The position numbers were made by a program, and so were the translations under genes. The notes beneath the pieces were generated by a model. That model saw nothing but the letters and a program-made list of their open reading frames with translations. It was not told the origin of the DNA and ran no database searches. From positions 1-13,019 of the forward strand of contig JACZKW010000089.1 in NCBI GenBank assembly GCA_014859835.1: a DNA stretch of 13,019 nucleotides, given 5' to 3'. The first letter of the stretch is position 1; each line of letters starts with the position of its first letter. This DNA is from UBA9653 sp014859835. Lineage in GTDB: Archaea; Thermoplasmatota; Thermoplasmata; UBA10834. This document shows, one piece after another, positions 6,529 to 13,019 of this stretch.

Positions 6529-6544
6529 TCCGCGCTGGAACGGA

Positions 6545-6574
6545 AGCGTTATTACGAGTACCCATATTAACGCT
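6545..6574. promoter_or_regulatory. Symmetric bidirectional promoter between tRNA-Ser and the small-modifier gene
   Basis: AGCGTTA (6545-6551) and TAACGCT (6568-6574) are perfect 7-base inverted arms, and one mismatch further the match extends to 9. Each arm contains a TATA-like element: GTTATTA on the plus strand, about 30 bases before ATG 6584, and GTTAATA on the minus strand, about 36-43 bases before the tRNA 5' end. The two promoters would therefore overlap. Confidence 0.5.
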
Positions 6575-6583
6575 GTCGGTGCA

Positions 6584-6796
6584 ATGATGAAGGTGACGGT
6601 GCATCTCCTGCCAAACAGAAAGGAGACCAGAACTGTCGAATTCGATGAGGGGGCCGATGTGGAGTTGCTCATCAGAAAGCTAGGGCTTCTGCCCGATTCA
6701 TGGATAGCAATCAGAGGAGCAGACCCCGTCCCGAGCGACGAACCACTTTTGGATGGGGATGAGATAAAGTTGATATCCGTCGTCTCAGGCGGATGA
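6584..6796 (+). CDS. MoaD/ThiS/SAMP-like ubiquitin-fold protein
   Basis: The 70-residue (69 from ATG 6587) protein has the beta-grasp pattern MKVTVHLLPNRKETRTVEFD, VELLIRKLGL, WIAIRGADPVPSDEPLLDGDEIKLISVVSGG. It ends in the diglycine (VVSGG) that E1-like enzymes adenylate in this superfamily. Family members donate sulfur for molybdopterin, thiamine or tRNA thiolation, and in archaea some (SAMPs) are attached to proteins. The spacing, with a DGDEIKLISVVSGG end, is typical of archaeal MoaD/ThiS/SAMP paralogues, which cannot be told apart by sight. No E1-like, MoaE or ThiG gene is nearby. The frame extends upstream across the tRNA-Ser, but that part is the tRNA's complement, so the start is at the double ATG 6584/6587. 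Confidence 0.88.
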   Translation: MMKVTVHLLPNRKETRTVEFDEGADVELLIRKLGLLPDSWIAIRGADPVPSDEPLLDGDEIKLISVVSGG

Positions 6797-7099
6797 CACG
6801 GTTTCAATGGCATACAGCCAGTCGGTCGATGATGACTTTTATAGATTGGAAGGAAAAGTATTTATCAAAGAGAGCATTAATAGTTCCGAAGAACAGCGTT
6901 CAAACCCGTTTGACATCATCACGCTTAACCAAACACATCTTACAGTGACGCTCATACGCCTGGCTATAAGGCATAGGGTTCACAGTAGCCAGATGTTTGT
7001 CAAGCTTGCTGCGACCCCTGGACAAAGGGATGCTCGACAGCGAATGATAGACATAGCGGGGACCTGAGCTGTTTTTCGACACCTTAGGGGTGGACAGAC
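6797..7099. other. 303-base gap upstream of dnaG with several TATA-like boxes
   Basis: There is no convincing gene. An 86-codon frame (6807-7067) has no ribosome-binding site, no family resemblance and codon choice unlike its neighbours. Three TATA-like elements occur on the plus strand: TTTATA (6838-6843), TATTTATC (6859-6866) and CTATAAGG (6964-6971). A T5 run (7072-7076) lies just before dnaG and could end a short transcript. The first two boxes may start the dnaG operon with a long leader, or a small RNA. Confidence 0.35.
7087..7093 (+). promoter_or_regulatory. Shine-Dalgarno site of dnaG
   Basis: GGGGTGG lies 6 bases before ATG 7100 and fixes this start. CACC at 7080-7083 could pair with GGTG inside the site and partly mask it. 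Confidence 0.45.
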
Positions 7100-8392
7100 A
7101 TGGACATAGATCCAAGTACAACAAAATACCTGATTCAAGCGAAACTCTCGACCGATGGAATTGTGGAAAAACCCGATATCGTGGGCGCTATTTTCGGCCA
7201 GACGGAAGGACTGCTGGGCGACGAACTCGACCTCAGAGACCTGCAGAAGAGCGGCAGGATAGGAAGGATAGAGGTAGAGGTCAGCTCGAACAAGGGCAAG
7301 TCCGAAGGCATCGTTTATGTACCTTCTAGTCTCGACCAGGTCGAGACCGCCATACTTGCATCCGCCCTCGAGACCATTGACAGGGTCGGACCGTGCAAGG
7401 CCAGGATATCCATCGACAAGATCGAGGATGTAAGGATATCGAAGAGGAATAAGATCATCGAGAGGGCGAAGGTGCTGCTCAACGAGCTCATGAAGACCTC
7501 GAAGACGAGCGGAGGAGACCTCACAGATTCGGTGCGACAGTCATTCCAGATGGAAGAGGTGCAACACTACGGGAAGGAGAGACTTCCCGCAGGGCCCAAC
7601 ATCGACGATTCTGACGCGATCATAGTCGTGGAGGGCAGGTCAGATGTTCTGAACATGCTCAAGTACGGCATCAAGAACGCGATAGCAGTCGAAGGGACGA
7701 ATGTGCCCCAGGCGATCATCACTCTGGCAAAAGAGAAGGTCGTGACAGCCTTTGTCGATGGAGACAGAGGCGGAGAACTCATCATAAGGGAGTTGCTAGA
7801 AGTTGCCGAAATCGACTTCGTCGCACGTGCTCCGAATGGACAGGAAGTCGAAGAGTTGACACAGAAGCAGATGGTCAAGTGCCTGAGGAACAAGGTTCCG
7901 GCCGACCAGTTTGCAGAAATGGTCAACCTCGGAGCTTCTTCCGGCAGAAATGGTGAAAAACAGGGCAGGTCCGAAGAAGGTCGTGGAGACCGCGGAAGAA
8001 GGGATGACGATCGTGACCGGAGGCGGGAGCCGAGGGAATCACGCCAACCGAGACACGAGGACAGGCCGCCACCGCAACCACCGATCCCAAGGTTGTCCCC
8101 CGAACAGCTGAGATTCAAGGACGTCCTCTCGGAGCTGAACAACAGCTCGAAGGCTAAGTTGCTCAACGAGAACGGCAATGTCTTGAAGGAAGTGCACGTG
8201 AGCAAGCTCGCTGAGACGCTCAAGGAATCCGGTACGGGCGTACGCGCAGTGGTGCTCGACGGCATAATAACCCAACGAGTTCTAGACCTAGCCGTGGAAA
8301 AGAATATTTCATCAGTAGTTGGTGTCAAGGTAGGAAACGTAGCCAAGCTCCCCACGAATGTGGAAATCCTCACGAAGGAGGATCTGAGCTAG
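7100..8392 (+). CDS. dnaG: Archaeal DnaG-type primase / exosome-associated protein
   Basis: The 430-residue protein has the archaeal DnaG layout. The N-terminal domain opens MDIDPSTTKYLIQAKLSTDG and continues VEKPDIVGAIFGQTEGLLGD (23-42). A TOPRIM domain (about 170-265) has the acidic residues of SDAIIVVEGRSD (Glu178) and VTAFVDGDRGG (Asp220, Asp222), with ARAPNGQEVEEL after it. A low-complexity linker (about 281-332) is very rich in Arg, Asp, Glu and then Pro. The C-terminal domain (333-430) includes DVLSELNNSSKAKLL and VVLDGIITQRVLDLA. Archaeal DnaG retains primase-type activity in some species and is a stable subunit of the RNA exosome, where it promotes poly(A)-directed degradation. Length (about 400-450) is normal. 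It is the first gene of a probable two-gene operon, and the LonB-like ATPase starts 16 bases after its stop. Confidence 0.95.
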   Translation: MDIDPSTTKYLIQAKLSTDGIVEKPDIVGAIFGQTEGLLGDELDLRDLQKSGRIGRIEVEVSSNKGKSEGIVYVPSSLDQVETAILASALETIDRVGPCKARISIDKIEDVRISKRNKIIERAKVLLNELMKTSKTSGGDLTDSVRQSFQMEEVQHYGKERLPAGPNIDDSDAIIVVEGRSDVLNMLKYGIKNAIAVEGTNVPQAIITLAKEKVVTAFVDGDRGGELIIRELLEVAEIDFVARAPNGQEVEELTQKQMVKCLRNKVPADQFAEMVNLGASSGRNGEKQGRSEEGRGDRGRRDDDRDRRREPRESRQPRHEDRPPPQPPIPRLSPEQLRFKDVLSELNNSSKAKLLNENGNVLKEVHVSKLAETLKESGTGVRAVVLDGIITQRVLDLAVEKNISSVVGVKVGNVAKLPTNVEILTKEDLS

Positions 8393-8408
8393 GACGCGGG
8401 AACTTCAC

Positions 8409-9944
8409 ATGATCGAAGAGGCTTCCGGTGGACATAAGGTCCTCACGTCGTTGGACGAGATAGAGACTTCAAAGGACATCAGGATAGCCTCTGACCCTCT
8501 CGAGAGGGTCATCGGACAGGAAGAAGCAGTCAGGATTGCAAGGATAGCCGCCTCACAGATGAGGCACCTTCTGCTCGTGGGCCCACCAGGCACTGGTAAA
8601 TCGATGATAGCGCAGGCCTTGGCACTCCACCTGAGAAGACCGACCGAAGAGATCAGGGTCGTCCATAACCCGGAGAACCCGGAGCGACCCCTGGTCGAGG
8701 TCAGGAATTCGGACGAGGTAGAGAAGGAGTTGGAGTCCAAGGGTTACGCGGAGGGGGAGTACATAGACCCCAAGGAAGCGCCTGTGAACGTTGCTGAGAG
8801 ACTAGGATACAGATGCACCAGCTGTGGAACCTATTCCTCCACGAAGGAGAGTTTTTGTCCGAAATGTTCGCGAGCGAAGGTGGCACAACAGATACGTCCC
8901 ACGTCGAACAACCCGTTCGGGGACATACTGGGCGGGCTCATGGAAGTCACCATGGGTCAGATGGCAGGGAGAGACAGGGTCACCACCACCAGGAAGAGGT
9001 TCGGAAAGGAAGAGGTGGTGGTGTTTGAACGTTCAGGCGATATGATCAAGGTTCTAGATCAGCCGGCCCTCGAGAAACGGAGGGAGCTGGAGAAGGAGAG
9101 CCCTAGGAAGGTCATAGTGCCCATCGGGAGGAATCCGTTCGTCCTCGCAACAGGCGCAAGCGAGACCGAACTGCTTGGGGACGTTCGACACGACCCGTAC
9201 GGAGGACACCCACAGCTCGGGACACAGCCCTATGACAGAGTCGTCGCCGGAGACATACACAATGCCCACCAAGGAGTGCTTTTCGTCGACGAATTGCCTC
9301 ATCTGGGCCATCTTCAGAGATTCATATTGACGGCCATGCAGGAGAAGAGATTCCCCATCGCCGGCAGGAATCCTCAGAGCGCCGGCGCAAGCGTCAGGGT
9401 CGATAGCGTACCCTGCGACTTCATCTTCGTCGGAGCGTGCAACATACAGGATCTCCCGCAGATAATGTCGCCGCTGAGGTCGAGAGTGAATGGTGGCGGA
9501 TATGAGGTCCTCGTGGATACTACAATGCCCGATACGAACGAGAACTGCATGAGGCTCGCGCAGTTCGTGGCCCAGGAGATCGTCATGGATGGCAAGATAC
9601 CGCACGCGTCCAGGGAGGCCATCCAGATGATAATCGACGAGGCACGCAAGAGGGCCAAGCTGATGGACAACAAGGACAAAGCGCTGACATTGAGGCTCAG
9701 GGAACTCGGCGGGCTTATCCGAGCTGCTGGCGATGTTGCGATAGTAGAAGGAGCCGTGCTCATCGAGGCAAAACACATCAAGGAGGCTCTGAAACGCGCT
9801 CGCCCGGTCGAAGAGCAGATCAAGGAGAAGTACGGGAGCTTCCTCGGCGGAGTGGCCAAGGACATCAGCGGATCCGAGAGGGATTCGTCACCTTACCATT
9901 ACTGGAACCAGCATGTACACGATGACAAACAGGGATATCGCTGA
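8409..9944 (+). CDS. LonB-like AAA+ ATPase with a four-cysteine insert and no Lon protease domain
   Basis: The 511-residue protein has an archaeal LonB-type AAA+ core. It shows VIGQEEAVRIARIAASQMRH (34-53), Walker A GPPGTGKS (58-65), Walker B GVLFVDEL (289-296), a FPIAGRNPQSAGASVRVDSV stretch and PCDFIFVGACN (sensor 1 region), then MSPLRSRVNGGGYEV with candidate arginine fingers and LTLRLRELGGLIRAAGDVA (sensor 2). Between Walker A and B there is a long insert with CTSCG (Cys136, Cys139) and CPKC (Cys150, Cys153), a probable zinc ribbon. I see no membrane spans in the position where archaeal LonB usually has them. After the helical lid (about 470-480) the protein ends within about 30 polar residues, so the roughly 200-residue protease domain with its Ser-Lys dyad is absent. 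The stop is followed at once by a convergent gene, so there is no broken-off remnant. It probably remodels or unfolds a partner rather than degrading it. It is 16 bases downstream of dnaG, and co-transcription is likely. Confidence 0.85.
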   Translation: MIEEASGGHKVLTSLDEIETSKDIRIASDPLERVIGQEEAVRIARIAASQMRHLLLVGPPGTGKSMIAQALALHLRRPTEEIRVVHNPENPERPLVEVRNSDEVEKELESKGYAEGEYIDPKEAPVNVAERLGYRCTSCGTYSSTKESFCPKCSRAKVAQQIRPTSNNPFGDILGGLMEVTMGQMAGRDRVTTTRKRFGKEEVVVFERSGDMIKVLDQPALEKRRELEKESPRKVIVPIGRNPFVLATGASETELLGDVRHDPYGGHPQLGTQPYDRVVAGDIHNAHQGVLFVDELPHLGHLQRFILTAMQEKRFPIAGRNPQSAGASVRVDSVPCDFIFVGACNIQDLPQIMSPLRSRVNGGGYEVLVDTTMPDTNENCMRLAQFVAQEIVMDGKIPHASREAIQMIIDEARKRAKLMDNKDKALTLRLRELGGLIRAAGDVAIVEGAVLIEAKHIKEALKRARPVEEQIKEKYGSFLGGVAKDISGSERDSSPYHYWNQHVHDDKQGYR

Positions 9945-9959
9945 CAGATGACCCTATGA

Positions 9960-10403
9960 TCAGCTCTGGAGCACCTTCATCATCTTGAAGGCGTCCTCGC
10001 CGTTCCTGTAGAACTTCTTGATATCGTCGAATACCGTGAAGCCGAGCTTCTCGTAGAAAGCCCTCGCCCGAGCATTGCTCGTCCTGACCTCGAGGACGAC
10101 GGAATCCAATCCCTTCCCGATGCATTGACGATAGAGCTCCTCCATCAGGGCCGACCCGATGAATTGTCCTCTGCATTCCGGTCTCACAGCCAGCATCAGG
10201 ACCCGGGCTACTTTCGGACCGGACACCACCGCTGCGACGAATGCTACAATCCTGCCGTCCTTGAGAGCCACCTGGAAACCTTCGGGCCAGAGGTTATGTA
10301 TGGTCAGATAGAGAGATGTCTGGTATATCTCTCCCAAGGAATCCTTCACGACGTTGGTGATGGCATGGATATCCGTGGGAGAGAAATTTCTAACAACGAG
10401 CAT
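9960..10403 (-). CDS. GNAT-family N-acetyltransferase, RimI-like
   Basis: The 147-residue protein is a single GNAT domain. The acetyl-CoA loop is VRPECRGQFIGSALMEELY (73-91), in which Phe81 occupies a position that is glycine in the canonical R-G-x-G-I-G. The second half shows VVLEVRTSNARARAFYEKLG (102-121), the motif B signature of RimI/Ard1-type enzymes, and ends with FYRNGEDAFKMMK as in RimI-like proteins. These enzymes acetylate protein N-termini (ribosomal S18 in bacteria; broad N-terminal acetylation in archaea). The ATG at 10403 is 16 bases after the stop of the phospholipase-D-like gene, suggesting one transcript. The gene is convergent with the LonB-like ATPase (15-base gap). The substrate is not readable from the sequence. 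Confidence 0.85.
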   Translation of the reverse strand: MLVVRNFSPTDIHAITNVVKDSLGEIYQTSLYLTIHNLWPEGFQVALKDGRIVAFVAAVVSGPKVARVLMLAVRPECRGQFIGSALMEELYRQCIGKGLDSVVLEVRTSNARARAFYEKLGFTVFDDIKKFYRNGEDAFKMMKVLQS

Positions 10404-10419
10404 AACTAATCGTCAAACC

Positions 10420-12588
10420 TCATGAACCGCCTTTTCCGAGATTAAGTTTGCGAATTGACAGTCGCCTGAGAACCAAGATGACGGGGATGAGAGCAAGCGG
10501 CAGTATCCAGGTCGGAGGTCGTGCGCATGGTGTCATGATTGGGGCTGTAAGGGCGACCCCTGATCCGGAAACGCGCACGATCATCGTATCGCTGGCGTCA
10601 TTACCCCATGTATCCACCACATGGACCGTCACAAGATGCTCCCCCGGCGCCGTGACTGCATAATCTATGCGCGGACCATACGAATCGGCCAATCCGTCCC
10701 CATTAAAATCCCACCATATCAGGACGATCGCCCTGTCATCACTTGATTCGCTAGCGTCCAGGGTCACAACATCGCCCTCCCTGGCATCGATATCCGGACC
10801 AGCGATGGCGATCGGAGGGATATCATCCGGAAACCAATCCATGTGAAAGGCATCTGCGAAATAACTTGCCATCTCCTCGCTGTCCACGATTGCGGCAAGT
10901 TCCCGGTTCCGAGCGAATGACGAATAGACCCAGTTGTTGCTCGAGATGACAGTCGTCCGGTCGTCCAAGATGAGACCTTTGTTGTGTAGGATGGTGATCG
11001 GGCTTCGTTCATCCATCAGAAGGAACGAACCGTCCAGATCCTCAGATACGGCGATGCAGGAGAGACCTGCGACTGTAGCATTATTACGATCCAGGTTGAA
11101 CCAGGACGAGTCCAGTATGCCTCTGGATTGTCCGCCGTTTCGCAAAGCATCGATTATGGCCGTTAGCAGCGGGTTCGTTGTCGCTTCGCTTGACCATCTG
11201 GTGTTCCAGTTGATATCCGACTGGAACTGTTCGAACATGATACGACGAGACGATTCGAGCAAGGGTACTAGGAACGGGCTCTGAATTGACGCATCTGGCG
11301 AGACGTGGAGTCGGACGGTGCACGCTTGTGTCGAACGATATGGCCGGAGGGCGCCCGAGAGGTATACGGGTCTGGGCGGTTCGAATGCTCCTGCATCACT
11401 ATCGAACCATTCGGTGCTAGTCCAAGCAATCACATCGTCGCGGGATCTCCTAGCATCGTCATCGAACACATGTGCCAGGCATCCAGCTAACAGCCCACTC
11501 TCGATCCAGACGCCCCATCCCCTATTCCCATGAACTGGGTCTTCAGGAATACCGTCTGGGACGAAGTTCTCGGACATGACCAAGATGCTCACTTCGTCGA
11601 TCACCATATACTTTGGATGCAACGGGCCGATATGCCTAACTATGTCGTCATCCAGATTGCCATGGATGCCCAGGACCGAGCAACCCGAGGTGGAAAGGAA
11701 CGAAAGGCAGTCGATCTCTTCATCACAAATGCCGCCGGCGGGATTCAGGTCCACGAGTATCCTGACATCCACGCCGGACTTGCTGATACATGCTAGAGCT
11801 TCGCAGAATGGAGCAGAATACAACTCATATGCACATACTCGGATAGTAGTCTTTGCTGATTGGACCGCTTCGAGGACGACCTCGAGGGAGCAATCAGGGC
11901 TGGCGAATGACGTGATCCCCCCTGCCGGGATCTTATCCGAAATAGTGTTGTGCTCGGTGTAGCCATACCTGTATTCCCTGAAAGACATCCAATCGGTGGA
12001 AACGTCAGAATCGACAGGGATGCCACCCATCAGCACTCGCTTAGCGACCTCGCCTTGCCTAAGGGCAGGCATCGGACTCCCGAACCAGCCTTCTGGAATC
12101 CCAGAATCACCATAGCATACGGAATCAACGACTCCACCTTCGGGTGACCGTAGAACAAGGGAGTCGCCGATGTCCGCTAACCTGAACGAACCTGAGACGG
12201 TGACCAGATCATTCGTATTCCATCCTTGCACGGTAATCTCAGGAGGGACTCCAAATGCGTCGAAGTATGAATCATAATTGGATGATATGTGGACTTCATC
12301 GCCTGCGAGGATATGAACGAGCGTTGTGAAGAGCAACACGCCCTCACCGTCTGAGAGGGTCCAATACGATAGTATGACCTCCTCCGAACCACGGTTCCAT
12401 AGCACGATGTACTCATCATAATTGACACCGCATGGATAGAACTCCGAGATGACCACTAGGGGTCCATCGACGGAGAGCGATGAATATATGCTCACGGCAC
12501 TCAGAGGAGATGGATGCGGAAGAATCATTCCCGGTACAAGGAGCAGTAGCAAGGCCAGTGATGCCACAACTGGAAAGTCCCTCCGCAT
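10420..12588 (-). CDS. Secreted, membrane-anchored phospholipase-D-superfamily protein with lamin-tail-like and PKD domains
   Basis: The 722-residue protein has a signal peptide (MRRDFPVVASLALLLLLVPG). A lamin-tail-like domain follows at about 42-165 (VVISEFYPCG, YIVLWNRGSEEVILSYWTLS, LRSPEGGVVDSVCYG). Two PLD repeats carry intact catalytic motifs: H324-P-K326-x4-D331 with downstream MSEN, and H535-N-K537-x4-D542 with downstream SSNN. A PKD-type beta domain spans about 591-673 (PIAIAGPDIDAREG, LDASESSDD, WWDFNGDG). A C-terminal hydrophobic span (about 692-706) followed by RRLSIRKLN anchors it in the membrane with the bulk outside. PLD-superfamily members hydrolyse phosphodiesters in lipids or nucleic acids; which one applies here is open, though a lamin-tail domain joined to PLD repeats is commonly annotated as a possible surface nuclease or lipase. 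The gene lies 55 bases after tpiA and 16 before the acetyltransferase. Confidence 0.88.
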   Translation of the reverse strand: MRRDFPVVASLALLLLLVPGMILPHPSPLSAVSIYSSLSVDGPLVVISEFYPCGVNYDEYIVLWNRGSEEVILSYWTLSDGEGVLLFTTLVHILAGDEVHISSNYDSYFDAFGVPPEITVQGWNTNDLVTVSGSFRLADIGDSLVLRSPEGGVVDSVCYGDSGIPEGWFGSPMPALRQGEVAKRVLMGGIPVDSDVSTDWMSFREYRYGYTEHNTISDKIPAGGITSFASPDCSLEVVLEAVQSAKTTIRVCAYELYSAPFCEALACISKSGVDVRILVDLNPAGGICDEEIDCLSFLSTSGCSVLGIHGNLDDDIVRHIGPLHPKYMVIDEVSILVMSENFVPDGIPEDPVHGNRGWGVWIESGLLAGCLAHVFDDDARRSRDDVIAWTSTEWFDSDAGAFEPPRPVYLSGALRPYRSTQACTVRLHVSPDASIQSPFLVPLLESSRRIMFEQFQSDINWNTRWSSEATTNPLLTAIIDALRNGGQSRGILDSSWFNLDRNNATVAGLSCIAVSEDLDGSFLLMDERSPITILHNKGLILDDRTTVISSNNWVYSSFARNRELAAIVDSEEMASYFADAFHMDWFPDDIPPIAIAGPDIDAREGDVVTLDASESSDDRAIVLIWWDFNGDGLADSYGPRIDYAVTAPGEHLVTVHVVDTWGNDASDTMIVRVSGSGVALTAPIMTPCARPPTWILPLALIPVILVLRRLSIRKLNLGKGGS

Positions 12589-12643
12589 CGAAGAGGCTAG
12601 GGAATCCTCTAAGCATAATGAGGAATGACTACAGGTATGCTTC

Positions 12644-13019
12644 CTATCCGTCGAGGCCCGATACCAGATCGAGTAGGACTGCCATCTTATCCTTCGCCTT
12701 TACGACTCCGCTCGCCAGAAGTACACCCTCGGCTCCCAGCTCTATCGCCTTTCGAACATCTACGCCATTCTTCACACCAGCACCACAAAGGACAGAGACC
12801 TTATCGCTCACGGATCGGATGGTCGTCACGGTGTCGCTCACGATCTTCGGGTTGGCCGTCGTGACTGAGATGTCACCTCCGATCAATTCAGGTGGTTCGA
12901 TTGCGACATAATCTGGACCCATGGCGGCACATGCTCGGCTCACGCCGGTGTTGTTTGTGCAGACGATCGTGGAAAGACTGAGCTGGTGGGCTCGCTCAAT
13001 GAGGTCGTGTATCTCGGCT
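12644..13019 (-). CDS. tpiA: Triosephosphate isomerase, archaeal type, N-terminus cut by window edge
   Basis: The frame runs off the right edge; 124 complete C-terminal codons are visible. The visible part (AEIHDLIERAHQLSL, TIVCTNNTGVSRACAAMGPD, YVAIEPPELIGGDISVTTAN, VLCGAGVKNGVDVRKAIEL, GAEGVLLASGVVKAKD) matches archaeal triosephosphate isomerase. The catalytic glutamate lies in AIEPPELIG, the flexible loop 6 follows it, and GAGV and GVLLASG are the phosphate-binding loops. Archaeal TpiA is shorter (about 220-225 residues) than the bacterial enzyme, so roughly 100 residues lie beyond the edge. It interconverts dihydroxyacetone phosphate and glyceraldehyde 3-phosphate. It probably leads the minus-strand run with the phospholipase-D-like gene and the acetyltransferase, though the 55-base gap leaves room for a separate promoter. 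Confidence 0.95.
   Translation of the reverse strand, partial: AEIHDLIERAHQLSLSTIVCTNNTGVSRACAAMGPDYVAIEPPELIGGDISVTTANPKIVSDTVTTIRSVSDKVSVLCGAGVKNGVDVRKAIELGAEGVLLASGVVKAKDKMAVLLDLVSGLDG

Noticed and set aside
6829..6835. ATGATGA, a match to the C box of C/D small RNAs
   Set aside because: No D box (CTGA) at a suitable distance, and no terminal stem.
6807..7067. 86-codon plus-strand frame upstream of dnaG
   Set aside because: No ribosome-binding site, no recognisable domain, codon choice unlike neighbours, and it contains TATA-like boxes better explained as promoter elements.
7567..8373. 268-codon minus-strand frame opposite dnaG
   Set aside because: Serine/threonine-rich mirror of the dnaG coding strand; dnaG itself is unambiguous.
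9054..9776. 240-codon minus-strand frame opposite the LonB-like gene
   Set aside because: Shadow of a clearly coding AAA+ frame, with no domain of its own.
1..13019. Mobile elements, CRISPR arrays, toxin-antitoxin or defence genes
   Set aside because: None seen: no transposase or integrase motifs, no spaced direct repeats, and no small paired toxin/antitoxin frames.

Overview
The window reads as a stretch of archaeal chromosome. It carries a TATA-binding protein, an archaeal DnaG primase, archaeal-type (2,3-bisphosphoglycerate-independent) phosphoglycerate mutase, an archaeal triosephosphate isomerase, an NreA-type repair protein, a LonB-related AAA+ ATPase, an HTH_10 regulator and a ubiquitin-like small modifier. 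TATA-like boxes sit about 25-30 bases before several starts, and some transcripts look nearly leaderless. Mixed GC, AAG/AGG-rich codon use and this gene set suggest a euryarchaeal lineage, perhaps Thermoplasmatota. That placement is inference. I see no transposase, phage gene, CRISPR array or rRNA.

Layout. Bases 1-1230 (minus) hold most of nreA, cut by the left edge. A divergent intergenic region with inverted repeats leads to an HTH_10 regulator (1411-2064, plus), a MIP18/DUF59 Fe-S assembly protein (2182-2466, plus) and an alpha/alpha-toroid (terpenoid-cyclase-like) protein of unknown function (2608-3663, plus). About 680 bases without a convincing gene follow (3664-4347), with several stem-loops and a probable terminator for tbp. 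On the minus strand come tbp (4348-4896), a repeat-rich upstream region, apgM (5127-6353) and tRNA-Ser(CGA) (6442-6528). A 55-base gap holding a 30-base inverted repeat separates the tRNA from a divergent MoaD/ThiS/SAMP-like protein (6584-6796, plus). A 303-base gap with TATA-like boxes precedes dnaG (7100-8392, plus), which is followed after 16 bases by a LonB-like AAA+ ATPase (8409-9944, plus). Converging on it is a tight minus-strand run: tpiA (cut by the right edge), a secreted, membrane-anchored phospholipase-D-superfamily protein (10420-12588) and a GNAT acetyltransferase (9960-10403).

How the parts fit. Most genes are core functions: transcription (tbp), replication/RNA processing (dnaG), repair (nreA), lower and upper glycolysis (apgM, tpiA), Fe-S assembly and sulfur transfer or protein modification. 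The less ordinary items are four. The ATPase next to dnaG has a LonB-type AAA+ core but no Lon protease domain, and has a four-cysteine insert. The 722-residue surface protein combines a lamin-tail-like domain, two intact HKD motifs, a PKD domain and a C-terminal anchor. The toroid protein lacks the usual cyclase motif. A compact, symmetric promoter region appears to serve both the tRNA-Ser and the small modifier gene.
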